Below are positions 24,699-32,803 of a stretch of 64,000 nucleotides of DNA, piece by piece. The notes under the pieces were generated by a model that was not told the origin of the DNA, did not search any database, and saw nothing but the letters and a program-made list of their open reading frames with translations. The stretch is from Halobaculum sp. XH14 (GTDB lineage Archaea > Halobacteriota > Halobacteria > Halobacteriales > Haloferacaceae), in the NCBI RefSeq assembly GCF_032116555.1, contig NZ_CP134949.1, positions 2,976,001-3,040,000 on the forward strand, given 5' to 3'. Both the position numbers and the translations under genes were made by a program. Position 1 is the first letter of the stretch. Each line of letters starts with the position of its first letter.

Positions 24699-25496
24699 GT
24701 GGCGAACTCGAATGACCCGCCGGCCGACGTGACGGTCATCGCCCACCGGGGGTTCGCCGGCGTCGCGCCGGAAAACACCCTCGCGGCGGCCGGACGTGCC
24801 GGCGACCTCGGCGCCGACGCCATCGAGTGCGACGTCGTCGCCACCGCGGACGGAACGCCCGTCGTGTTTCACGACCGTCGCCTGGACGATCGCGGGCCCA
24901 GCCGCGGGATCACCGACGGAACCGGCTCCGTCGACGAACGCTCGACCGCGGCGGTCACCGACGCGACCGTGCTCGGGACGGCCAATCGGATCCCGACGCT
25001 TGCGGCATTCGTCGACGCCGTGCCCGACGGCGTCGCGCTCAACGTCGAACTCAAACACCCCGGAGCCGCGACCACGACGCTCCGGGCACCCGACGGCGAG
25101 TCGCGGCGAGCCAGGTGGCGACCGCTGGTCGAACGGACGCTGGACGCCCTGGACGGCGAGCCGACGCTGTTCTCGTCGTTCTCTCGGTCGGCGCTCGAGG
25201 TGGTTCGATCGCTGTCCCCCAACGCCCGGGTCGCGCCGATCGCGTGGGACCTCGACGCGGCGGTGGGGATGGCCGAGGCCGTCGACGCGGACGCCGTCCA
25301 CCCGTCCATCGAGGGGCTCCGATCGACCCAGCGCGACCCGCCGGGCGAGTACGCGGTGAACGCGTGGACGGCCCGGACCTGGCAGGACGCTCGAGACGCG
25401 CTCGGGTTCGGCGTCGACGGGCTGATCGCCGACTACCCGAACCTCCTCCCGACGGCGACCGAGCGGGACCGGTCCGGCGCGAACGGCGGCGAGTGA
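24699..25496 (+). CDS. Glycerophosphodiester phosphodiesterase (GDPD family)
   Basis: 265 residues from a GTG start. The catalytic fold opens VIAHRGFAGVAPENTLAAAG with the essential HRG and the PENT motif. The metal ligands follow in IECDVVATADGTPVVFHDRR (E, D, then catalytic His in FHDRRLD). Later blocks are GVALNVELKHPG (Glu) and LFSSFSRSALEVVR, and the end has YAVNAWTARTWQDARDALGF and DGLIADYP. It hydrolyses glycerophosphodiesters to glycerol-3-phosphate (here possibly archaeal glycerol-1-phosphate lipids) and an alcohol. The true N terminus is unclear because an in-frame export signal is missing, although one lies 180 bp upstream in a different frame. Confidence 0.85.
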   Translation: MANSNDPPADVTVIAHRGFAGVAPENTLAAAGRAGDLGADAIECDVVATADGTPVVFHDRRLDDRGPSRGITDGTGSVDERSTAAVTDATVLGTANRIPTLAAFVDAVPDGVALNVELKHPGAATTTLRAPDGESRRARWRPLVERTLDALDGEPTLFSSFSRSALEVVRSLSPNARVAPIAWDLDAAVGMAEAVDADAVHPSIEGLRSTQRDPPGEYAVNAWTARTWQDARDALGFGVDGLIADYPNLLPTATERDRSGANGGE

Positions 25497-25616
25497 GCGG
25501 TCGATCGCCGATGGTGCGGGACGAGGACGGGGACGCCCGCGCAACCAGCCAGGTCCGCGTCCGGGGGCGGCGGGGTTCGCCGCGGCCGCCACCCGCTGCC
25601 GTGGCGCCGACCGGGG

Positions 25617-26486
25617 TCACTCCGGTTCCGCGACGGTCATGACGGGCACCGGTGCCGAGCGCACGGTCTCTTCGGCGACGCTGCCGAGCAGGATCCGATC
25701 CGTGCCACGCCGTCCCGTCGTCCCCATCCCGACGGCGTGGACGTCGTTCGCCTCGATGCAGTCGAGGATCGCCTCGACGGGCGTTCCGTGTTCGACGTGG
25801 CTGACGGTCTCGGAAACCCCCCGTGACTCGGCCGCCGAGACGACGGTCTCGACGGCGTCGGTCGCGGCCCCCTCGCTCTCCTTCCCGGACGCCGTCGACC
25901 GGATGTCGACCCCGAGCGCGGAGTCGTCCACGACCGACAGGACGTGGACGGTCGCGTCGAGCGCCGCCGCAAGCCCGACGAGATGATCGGCCGCGTGGGT
26001 CGCGGCGCTACTCCCGTCAGTCGGGATGAGGACGTTCTCGTAGGGGAACTCCAGCGTCTCGTCGGGCCGCATGCGGACCGAGAGGACGGGGACCGAGGAG
26101 AGGCGGACGACCTTCTCGGAGACGCTCCCGTTGAGGTACCGCGAGACCCCCTCGCGGCCGTGGGTCGGCATCACGATCAGGTCGTGCTCGTACCGCTCCG
26201 CGTACTCGACGACGGTCGGAGCCGGGTTGCCCTGGACGACGTCGGTGTCGTACGAACTTCCGAGCGTGTCCAGCGTCTTCTCGGCCTCGTCGATGACGTC
26301 CTCGCCCTTGCGTGCGAGCACGTCGACTGTGTGGCCCTCGACGACGGTGACGCTGTCCCGCGTCGTGTCGGCGACGTAGAGCACGTGGATCGTCGCGTCG
26401 GCCCAGTGGGCGAGTTCGCTTGCGTGATGGAGCACCTCTGCTGCGCCGTCGCTCCCGTCGAACGGGAGGAGAACGTCGTCGTACAT
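25617..26486 (-). CDS. Tandem universal stress protein (two UspA domains)
   Basis: A 289-residue protein made of two UspA domains. The first runs from YDDVLLPFDGSDGAAEVLHH to about residue 140 with the nucleotide-binding loop MPTHGREGVSRYLNGSVSEK; the second opens PYENVLIPTDGSSAATHAAD and ends GMGTTGRRGTDRILLGSVAE. Both have the G-x2-G-x9-G(S/T) ATP-binding pattern. Tandem UspA proteins are abundant in haloarchaea and respond to stress or growth arrest. ATG 26486 is preferred over a GTG at 26498. It is flanked by converging genes and appears monocistronic. Confidence 0.93.
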   Translation of the reverse strand: MYDDVLLPFDGSDGAAEVLHHASELAHWADATIHVLYVADTTRDSVTVVEGHTVDVLARKGEDVIDEAEKTLDTLGSSYDTDVVQGNPAPTVVEYAERYEHDLIVMPTHGREGVSRYLNGSVSEKVVRLSSVPVLSVRMRPDETLEFPYENVLIPTDGSSAATHAADHLVGLAAALDATVHVLSVVDDSALGVDIRSTASGKESEGAATDAVETVVSAAESRGVSETVSHVEHGTPVEAILDCIEANDVHAVGMGTTGRRGTDRILLGSVAEETVRSAPVPVMTVAEPE

Positions 26487-26705
26487 GACTCGTTGCACGG
26501 GGGTACGTGTGCCGGCCCCCTAATGGTTTGACCTCTCCGTCGAGAGAACGGCTCCCGACCGCGCGAACGCCGAGCAGGGACGGCGCGGTCCGACGTCTCC
26601 GCGTGCTGGGCGAGCCAGTCCATCCACGGCCCGGCCGGAACGACCACGCCTCCGAGCCAGCCGGAGCGGCACGGCCGGTGAGGGACGGTCGAGATGCACG
26701 GACGG

Positions 26706-28091
26706 TCACTCGGGGTCGCGGTCAGCGGCGGGCGAGCCCCGTTCGATCGGCTCGGCGCCGTCGCGGTCGACGGTCACCCGGACCTTCTGGATGCGGGAGT
26801 TCTCCACCCCTTCGGCCCGCAGCGTCACGTTTCCGTACTCGAACTCCTCGCCCTGCTCGACGAGGCGGCCCGCGCGGTTGAAGATGAAGCCCGCGATGGT
26901 CTCGAACTCCTCGCCCTCCGGGAGGACGATGTCGAGGGGTTCGTTGACCGCTTCGATCTTGACGTCCCCCCGGACGAGCACGGTGTCGTCGTCGACGAAC
27001 TCGATCGGGTGGTCCTCGCCGCCCACCAGGATCTCGCCGACGATCTCCTCGGTCATGTCCTCCATCGTGATGAGCCCCCCGGTGGCGCCGAACTCGTCGA
27101 TGACGATGACCATGTGCAGCCGGTTCTCGCGCATCTCCTCGAGCAGGTCGTCGACGTTCTTGGACTCGGGGACGTGCAGCGTCGGGGTGACCACCTCCTC
27201 GACCGCGAGGTCGGCGAACTCGCCGTAGTCGTACCCCTGGAGGTTCCGGATGTCGAAGACGCCGATCACGTTGTCCAGCGAGCCCTCGTAGGCCGGCAGG
27301 CGGGCGTGGCCCGACTGGATACACTTCTCGATGGCCGCCTCGACGGTCGCGTCGCTGGAGATGGCCTCCATGTCGAGGCGGGGGGTCATCACCTCCTTGG
27401 CGGTGGCGTCGGTGAACTGCAGGGTGCGCTGGAGCATCTGGCGCTCCTCCTCGTCGAGGATGCCCTCGCGCTCGCCCGTCTTGATCATGTTCCGGATCTC
27501 GTCGCGGCTGACGTACGAGGACTCGATGGACGAACTGCCGCCGGTGAGGTTGTTGACCGCGGTCGTCAGATAGTAGAACAGGGTGATGAGCGGCCACAGC
27601 ACCTTCCCGACGATCTTCAGCCCGGGAGCGACGGTCCGCGCCCACGAGTCGGTGTTCTCGACGGCGTAGGACTTTGGCGCGCTCTCGCCGAACAGCAGCA
27701 CCAGCGACGTGATCCCGAACGACGAGACGAGGACGGCCGTGCCCGCGTCGAAGTAGAAGCCGACGATCGTCGTCGAGATGGAGGACATCGTGATGTTCAC
27801 GAGGTTGTTCCCGACCAGAATCGTCACGAGCAGGCGGTGGGGGTCCTCCTTGAGGGATTTGACCACTCGGGCGCCCCGCTTGCCCTGATCGACCATCGCG
27901 TCGACCTGGTGGGCCGGCAGGGAGAACAGCGCGATCTCGGAGGAGGAAAAGAACCCCGAGCCCATGATGAGCAGCAGTATCAGGAGGACGCCGACCGCGG
28001 TGAGGCCGGTCTGGCCCAGCTCGACGCCGACGAACGGCACGGTGGCCTGTACGAGGGGAGCCCCCGCTGCCGTGAGCACGGATATTCCCAT
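26706..28091 (-). CDS. CNNM/CorC-type membrane protein with CBS pair (hemolysin-C family)
   Basis: A 461-residue protein. The N-terminal CNNM domain (residues about 25-195) has four hydrophobic segments with the motifs SGFFSSSEIALFSL and GESAPKSYAVENTD. Then come two CBS domains (TPRLDMEAISSDATVEAAIE; VTPTLHVPESKNVDDLLEEM, ending VIVIDEFGATGGLITMEDM and EEIVGEILVGGED). The C-terminal CorC/HlyC domain (about 365-440) includes GFIFNRAGRLVEQGEEFEYG. The family exports or regulates Mg2+/Co2+ and is not a true hemolysin. The CBS pair would bind an adenosine nucleotide. The ATG follows an AT-rich 340-bp gap shared with the divergent cobalt/nickel transporter. Confidence 0.93.
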   Translation of the reverse strand: MGISVLTAAGAPLVQATVPFVGVELGQTGLTAVGVLLILLLIMGSGFFSSSEIALFSLPAHQVDAMVDQGKRGARVVKSLKEDPHRLLVTILVGNNLVNITMSSISTTIVGFYFDAGTAVLVSSFGITSLVLLFGESAPKSYAVENTDSWARTVAPGLKIVGKVLWPLITLFYYLTTAVNNLTGGSSSIESSYVSRDEIRNMIKTGEREGILDEEERQMLQRTLQFTDATAKEVMTPRLDMEAISSDATVEAAIEKCIQSGHARLPAYEGSLDNVIGVFDIRNLQGYDYGEFADLAVEEVVTPTLHVPESKNVDDLLEEMRENRLHMVIVIDEFGATGGLITMEDMTEEIVGEILVGGEDHPIEFVDDDTVLVRGDVKIEAVNEPLDIVLPEGEEFETIAGFIFNRAGRLVEQGEEFEYGNVTLRAEGVENSRIQKVRVTVDRDGAEPIERGSPAADRDPE

Positions 28092-28431
28092 GGTATCGAC
28101 GTATACTACAGCGGAAAATTAACGCTTCCGTACGAGCGGTGAACAGGCTCCCGTTCGTGGCCGCACGGTCCGAGAGCGCCGGACTCGACGGCTTCGAGGA
28201 CGCCTATCCCGGGACCGTGCAGTCGACCGTCTCCGGCGACCCGAAACGTCCGCGCGACTGGACGGCCCGCGACGTCGTCGAGCACGTCGCGCGGACCGGG
28301 ACGAACTCGGCGTCCGACGGCGGGACGAACAGTTCTCATCAGCACCCGGCGCTCCCACGCCCAGGATTATTATCTCTTCGAATCCAGTATAGCAACTTTA
28401 TTATATTTGTATCCAAATTTACTAACCAGTC
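28092..28431. other. Divergent promoter region before the cobalt/nickel transporter
   Basis: About 340 bp. TTTATTATAT at 28397-28406 is a good TATA box 26-35 nt before the cbiM ATG. The left part (28140-28330) has an Arg-poor plus-strand frame (RDWTARDVVEHVARTG) that might be a remnant, but no supported gene. Confidence 0.5.
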
Positions 28432-29112
28432 ATGGCACACGTTCACCTCGGAGAAGGGGCGTTCCCGCTGTGGGCACTGGTTCTCTGGACGCTGCTGGGC
28501 GCCGGGCTGATCAGCGCCGTCGTCCATCGGATCCGGAAGGACGGCATCGAGACACGTCAGATCGCACTCGCCGGGATCGCTGCGGCCGCGAGCTTCGCGG
28601 TGTTCCAGTTGAATATCCCGGTCTGGGGCGGCATCCACATGAACCTCACCGGGCTCGTGGGGATCCTCGCCGGCCCGCTGCTCGGTCCGCTCATCGCGCT
28701 CGTCGTCAACGGCTTCTCGGCGGCGCTCGGGCACGGTGCGGTCGGGCTGCTCGGGGCGAACACGCTCGTCAACGCCACCGAGGCGGTCGTCGCCTACTAC
28801 GCGTTCAGAACGCTGCTGGGGATGGACTGGGACGTCTTCCCCGCCGGCGCGAGCGCCGCGACGCTCGGCCTCTCGGCGGGGGCGTTCCTGATGGGCGCGA
28901 TCATCGTCGTCAGCGGCGTGAACGGGAGCGCGCTGCCCCGCGGCGACCTGGCGATCGCCGTCGCCGGCCTCGTCGGACTCAACCTCGGCGTCGCCGTCGT
29001 CGAGGGGATCCTGACGGGCTTCATCGTCCAGTTCCTCGCGTCGGTCCGGCCCGACCTCGTCGGCCTCGACGACCGTGACGCCCGAGCGGAGGCGACCGGG
29101 GTGACGGCCTGA
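28432..29112 (+). CDS. cbiM: Cobalt/nickel ECF transporter S component (CbiM-like)
   Basis: A 226-residue membrane protein with about seven helices. The N terminus MAHVHLGEGAFPLWALVLWT has the CbiM/NikM metal-binding signature (His residues near the start, then EG). Other family blocks are HMNLTGLVGILAGPLLGPLI and NGFSAALGHGAVGLLGANTL. It captures Co2+ or Ni2+ and delivers it through the CbiQ/CbiO motor encoded downstream. The gene overlaps the next start (TGATG). Cobalt for cobalamin is the likelier cargo, but urease or hydrogenase nickel cannot be ruled out since no metal-using enzyme is nearby. Confidence 0.92.
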   Translation: MAHVHLGEGAFPLWALVLWTLLGAGLISAVVHRIRKDGIETRQIALAGIAAAASFAVFQLNIPVWGGIHMNLTGLVGILAGPLLGPLIALVVNGFSAALGHGAVGLLGANTLVNATEAVVAYYAFRTLLGMDWDVFPAGASAATLGLSAGAFLMGAIIVVSGVNGSALPRGDLAIAVAGLVGLNLGVAVVEGILTGFIVQFLASVRPDLVGLDDRDARAEATGVTA

Positions 29113-29435
29113 TGCGGCGCCGGACGCAGTACGGCGGGCTCGCCGGCCTGCTCGCGGTCTGTTTCGCCGCGGGCCTCCGGGGATTTACCTCGACCGGCGG
29201 CGCGCTCCCGTGGGCCAAGCGCTCCGCGCGGACGCTCCAGCGCGGCGTGCAGGAGGGTGGCGGCGCGCTCGTCGACCTCGGCCGCGGCGTCGTCGTGGCC
29301 GGCCCCATTCGCAAGGGTGGACTGCTATTCGAATTCTGGGGGCTCGTCGCCCTGCTGGTCGTCCTCGGCGTCGGACTGTACGTCTACGTCGACCGCTACG
29401 GCGGCTTCGACGACGGGGAACGCCAGGCCCGATAG
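29112..29435 (+). CDS. Small two-helix membrane protein in the cbiN position
   Basis: A 107-residue protein. Helix 1 is GGLAGLLAVCFAAGLRGFTS and helix 2 is FEFWGLVALLVVLGVGLYVY, with a Gly-rich, basic loop between (LQRGVQEGGGALVDLG). CbiN normally has about 95 residues and two helices flanking a short extracytoplasmic loop that helps load the metal into CbiM; this protein has that topology but I see no clear CbiN motif. Its TGATG overlap with cbiM and 2-nt spacing to cbiQ show that it is part of the complex. It may be a lineage-specific CbiN analogue. Confidence 0.75.
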   Translation: MRRRTQYGGLAGLLAVCFAAGLRGFTSTGGALPWAKRSARTLQRGVQEGGGALVDLGRGVVVAGPIRKGGLLFEFWGLVALLVVLGVGLYVYVDRYGGFDDGERQAR

Positions 29436-29437
29436 TC

Positions 29438-30250
29438 GTGGCGACGCTCTCGAACCACGTCCCCGACCCGCGGCTCATCACCGCGTTCGCGGAGCGCCGC
29501 GACGGGCCGCTCCACCGCGTCAACCCCTGGACGAAGGTCGGCATCGTCGGCGCGCTCGTCCTCGCGGTCACGGCGTTCGACCGGCTCGTGCTGCTGGCCG
29601 GACTCTACGGCGTCGTGCTGCTCGTGTACGGCCTCGCTGGCCTCCCGTTTCGACGGCTGGCCGGCTGGTACTCGCTCCCGCTCCTGTTCGTCGTCTCGGT
29701 CGCCGGGCCGCTGGCGTTCCTCGAACCGGGCACGCCGGTCGGCGGCGCGCTCTCGACGCCGCTCGGCGACCTCTCGGTCACCTGGGCGGGGCTCGTGCTC
29801 TTTGCCGAACTCGGCTGTCGGTCGCTCGTCGTCGTCACGTTCACGCTGACGGCCTCGATGACCACGAAATACACCGACGTCGCGTCCGTGCTCGGGCGAC
29901 TGCTCCCCCGACCGATCGACCAGATCGCGCTGCTCACCTACCGGTTCACGTTCGTGCTGCTCGAGACGCTCGAGGACCTGGTGAAGGCCGCGCGCTCCCG
30001 GGGAGCGAGCCTCTCGGAGTTCTGGTCGAACAAGCGACTGTACGCGAGAATCCTCGGGATGACGATGCTGTCGGCGATCGAGCGGTCCGAACGGCTCGTC
30101 AAGTCCATGGATGCCAGAGGGTACGACGGCGACGTCACGCTGTACGGGGACGTCCCGCGGCCACCCGTCCACGAACTGGCCGTCGTCGTCGGGTCGTACG
30201 TCGCCGTCGTCGGCTACGCAGCCGTCGCGGTCCACGGGGTGGGCCCGTGA
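29438..30250 (+). CDS. cbiQ: ECF transporter T component (CbiQ-like)
   Basis: 270 residues from a GTG start 2 nt after the previous stop. It is a four- to five-helix transmembrane protein with the two cytoplasmic Ala-Arg-Gly coupling motifs: KAARSRGASLSEFW near 184 and KSMDARGYDGDVTLY near 225. The opening ERRDGPLHRVNPWTKVGIVG is standard for CbiQ. It joins the S component to the ATPase. The GTG of cbiO overlaps its stop by 3 bases (GTGA). Confidence 0.92.
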   Translation: MATLSNHVPDPRLITAFAERRDGPLHRVNPWTKVGIVGALVLAVTAFDRLVLLAGLYGVVLLVYGLAGLPFRRLAGWYSLPLLFVVSVAGPLAFLEPGTPVGGALSTPLGDLSVTWAGLVLFAELGCRSLVVVTFTLTASMTTKYTDVASVLGRLLPRPIDQIALLTYRFTFVLLETLEDLVKAARSRGASLSEFWSNKRLYARILGMTMLSAIERSERLVKSMDARGYDGDVTLYGDVPRPPVHELAVVVGSYVAVVGYAAVAVHGVGP

Positions 30251-31122
30251 GCCGGGACGGGGCTCCGCTCGTCGACCTCCAGTGTGGGGCCCATACGTAC
30301 CCCGACGGCACCGTCGGAATGCACGACGTCGAGTTCAGCGTCTCCCCCGACGAGGTCGTCGCGCTCGTCGGCGGCAACGGCGCGGGCAAGTCGACGCTGC
30401 TCGAACACCTGAACGCGACGCTCGTCCCCGACGACGGCGACCTCGTCGTCGACGGCACGCCGATCAGCGAGGACACCAAGGCACACGCGCGGACGGAAGT
30501 CGGCTTCGTCTTCCAGGACGCTGATACGCAACTCGTCGCGCCCACGGTCCTCGACGACGTGCTGTTCGGCCTCCGGAACCACGGCGTCCCGGGCGAGCAA
30601 GCGGAGCGGCGCGCCCGGGAGGCGCTCGCGACCGTCGACGCGAGCCACCTCGAGGAGCGGATCCCGCACTACCTGAGCGGCGGGGAGAAACGCCTCGTCG
30701 GACTCGCCGGGGTGCTCGTCCTCGAACCGAGCGTCGTCGTCCTCGACGAGCCGCTCGCGGGGCTCGACCCCGAACGGTCGCACCTGGTCGCCAAGCGGAT
30801 CCGAGCGATTCACGAGGAGGGCATCAGCGTCGTCCTGTCGACCCACGATCTCGATTTCGCCGCCGAGGTCGCCGACCGGGTCTGCGTGATGGCCGACGGC
30901 ACCGTCGTCGGCGACGGGACGCCGCGTGAGGTGTTCTACGACGACGCGCTGCTGGCGGAGGCGAACCTCCACCCGCCGAGCGCAGTCCGCGTGGCGCGCG
31001 AAGCGGGGCTGGGAGCGACCGCACGACCAGTGACGGAAGCTGATGTCGTGGCGCTGCTCACCGAACCTGGTCGTTCGGAGACCGTGGAGGCCCCTCCACT
31101 CGACGGCAGCGGACGCGACTGA
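30247..31122 (+). CDS. cbiO: ECF transporter ATPase (CbiO-like)
   Basis: 291 residues from a GTG start. Walker A is GGNGAGKSTLLEHLN near 40-54, the Q-loop is VFQDADTQLVAP, the signature is HYLSGGEKRLVGLAGVLV, Walker B is VVVLDEPLAGLDP and the switch His is in LSTHDLDFAAE. The C-terminal tail after TPREVFYDDALLAEANLHPP is the usual CbiO extension. It is probably a homodimer as no second ATPase is present. Translation is coupled to cbiQ by overlap. This completes a four-gene metal uptake operon under one TATA box. Confidence 0.94.
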   Translation: MSRDGAPLVDLQCGAHTYPDGTVGMHDVEFSVSPDEVVALVGGNGAGKSTLLEHLNATLVPDDGDLVVDGTPISEDTKAHARTEVGFVFQDADTQLVAPTVLDDVLFGLRNHGVPGEQAERRAREALATVDASHLEERIPHYLSGGEKRLVGLAGVLVLEPSVVVLDEPLAGLDPERSHLVAKRIRAIHEEGISVVLSTHDLDFAAEVADRVCVMADGTVVGDGTPREVFYDDALLAEANLHPPSAVRVAREAGLGATARPVTEADVVALLTEPGRSETVEAPPLDGSGRD

Positions 31123-31310
31123 GGGCGTTCCTCGACACCTCGCGTGGGTGGGAACCGGGTCGACGCCGGCCGGCCGGCGACTGTCACGCTCACGGGTCGA
31201 ACTGAGTCGAGGAGTACCGACCCGACCACCGGCGTGAGAATCCGTCGAGGCGTCGAGCCCGGTCGCCGGGAGAGCGGCCGCAAATCGCCGTCGGACCGAA
31301 GCGACCGGGA

Positions 31311-32276
31311 CTAGATCGTCTCGGTAAGCTCCCGGGCGACCGTCTCGATCCCCTCGGTCGCTCTGTCGACCGTGTCGGTCATGCTCAGGAAGTCGTGGGT
31401 CATCCCCTCGTAGTGGTGATGTGAGACCGGCACGGCTTCGGATTTGAGCCGCTGTGCGTACTCGAACGCCTCGTCCCTGAGCGGATCGAACTCCGCGCTG
31501 ACGATCGTCGCCGGCGGGAGGTTCGAGTGATCGTGGGCGACCAGCGGGAAGGCGTACGCGTTGCGTCCGTCGACGGGGTCGGCGATGTACTCGTCGTAGA
31601 ACCGCTCCAGGCTCGCCGTCGTGAGCGTGTACCCCTCGGCGTACGTCGAGTAGCTTTCGAGCCGGTCGAGCCGCACCGGGTTCACCACGGGGTACATGAG
31701 GGTCTGGTGGGCGATGGACGGCCCGCCGCGGTCCCGCGCGAGCAGCGTGACGGCCGCGGCGAGGTTGCCGCCCGCCGAGGTCCCCGCGACCGCCAACCGG
31801 TCGGGGTCGCCGCCGACCTCATCGGCGTGGTTCGAGAGCCACTCGGTCGCCGCATAACAGTCCCTCGGCGCGGCGGGGAACGGGTGTTCGGGCGCTCGCC
31901 GATACTCACACGAGGCGACGAGACAGCCCGTCTCCCTGGCGAGCCGGGAGCAGAGGTGGTCGTAGCAGTCGAGGTCGCCCAGCACCCAGCCCCCGCCGTG
32001 AAAGAAGGCGAGGATCGGGCGTGGGGACTCCCCCTCGGGCGTGTACGTCCGGATCGTGATGTCGCCCGCCGGCCCGGGAACCGAGAACTCACGGACGGCG
32101 TCCACGTCCGCGAGAGACTGGGCCAGCATCGTCTCCCGAAACTGCCGGCGCGCAGTTTCGACCGAGGAGGCGTGTGAGCCGGGGATTCCGTTCACTGACT
32201 GTTCGTCGATCGTCTCTCGTACCTGTGGGTCGATGGTCATCGTACTCGGGTTCGGCTGTCGTTCGATCCAGGTCAT
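31311..32276 (-). CDS. Alpha/beta hydrolase of the hormone-sensitive-lipase group
   Basis: A 321-residue esterase-type hydrolase. The oxyanion motif HGGGW is at residues 93-97, the nucleophile elbow GTSAGG places Ser at 167, the acid is in VSAEFDPLRDEA and the catalytic His is in YEGMTHDFLSM. There is no signal peptide. The first 55 residues form the cap region. Its ATG overlaps the stop of the 175-residue gene upstream by 4 bases, so it is the last member of the oligopeptide-type ABC operon starting at 38458. Family members hydrolyse short acyl esters or amides; release of an acyl group from the imported compound is a reasonable inference. Confidence 0.88.
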   Translation of the reverse strand: MTWIERQPNPSTMTIDPQVRETIDEQSVNGIPGSHASSVETARRQFRETMLAQSLADVDAVREFSVPGPAGDITIRTYTPEGESPRPILAFFHGGGWVLGDLDCYDHLCSRLARETGCLVASCEYRRAPEHPFPAAPRDCYAATEWLSNHADEVGGDPDRLAVAGTSAGGNLAAAVTLLARDRGGPSIAHQTLMYPVVNPVRLDRLESYSTYAEGYTLTTASLERFYDEYIADPVDGRNAYAFPLVAHDHSNLPPATIVSAEFDPLRDEAFEYAQRLKSEAVPVSHHHYEGMTHDFLSMTDTVDRATEGIETVARELTETI

Positions 32277-32800
32277 TGCTCGCTCCCACCACCGGTTTCG
32301 GGCACGATCTCGAACTCCCGCCGGGCACTCGGTCGTGGACCGGCCGTCGCCGTGACTTCGACGCCGAGGGTGTGTGTGCCGGGGTCCACCGGAAGGAACG
32401 GGGCCGACTCAGTCGCTCGGATTCGCCCGTTCCAGATCCGGGTGATCTCCTTCCGCTCGAACGCCGAAAACGAGAGCGAGCCGCCCGCCTCCGACAGGCT
32501 CCCGTCGGGATCCGGCTCCGTCGCGTCCGCGTCGTGAACGCCGTCGAGCTGCCAGTACCAGGGTCGAACCGTCGTGGGGACGGTGATCGGGACCGGCAGC
32601 CAGTTTCTGAGTTCGACGCGAAACTCCATCCGCCGGTCCCGTTCGACCTCCGGCGGGGTTTCGACCGACACGCTCACGGCGCGTGTCCGGACGCTCGGCG
32701 GGACAAGCCCGGACACGAGCTTCGAGAGCCATCCCCGAACGGTCGGCCGCTCGTCCCGGTCGTTTCGGCGCTTCGGAGCGGAGGCTGATGGTCCTGACAT
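32273..32800 (-). CDS. Unrecognised 175-residue beta-rich protein in the transporter operon
   Basis: After a basic N terminus (KRRNDRDERPTVRGWLSKLV) the protein is beta-rich: RAVSVSVETPPEVERDRRME, FRVELRNWLPVPITVPTTVR, PWYWQLDGVHDAD, SFSAFERKEITRIWNGRIRA, and a last strand HTLGVEVTATAGPRPSARRE. The layout suggests one Ig-like or CARDB-like sandwich. No signal peptide or membrane helix is evident. It sits between the second ATPase and the hydrolase, with a 3-nt gap upstream and a 4-bp overlap downstream, so it is a true operon member. I do not recognise the family. Its role may be a cytoplasmic accessory of the transporter or hydrolase. Confidence 0.72.
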   Translation of the reverse strand: MSGPSASAPKRRNDRDERPTVRGWLSKLVSGLVPPSVRTRAVSVSVETPPEVERDRRMEFRVELRNWLPVPITVPTTVRPWYWQLDGVHDADATEPDPDGSLSEAGGSLSFSAFERKEITRIWNGRIRATESAPFLPVDPGTHTLGVEVTATAGPRPSARREFEIVPETGGGSEQ

Positions 32801-32803
32801 GGT

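Noticed and set aside
28139-28345. Frames on both strands in the gap before cbiM, including WTARDVVEHVA
   Set aside because: Too short, no promoter or start in a sensible place, and no family recognised. At most a remnant.
28380-28431. Cobalamin riboswitch or NikR operator before cbiM
   Set aside because: There is no room for a riboswitch between the TATA box and the start. The AT-rich stretch has no clear NikR palindrome.
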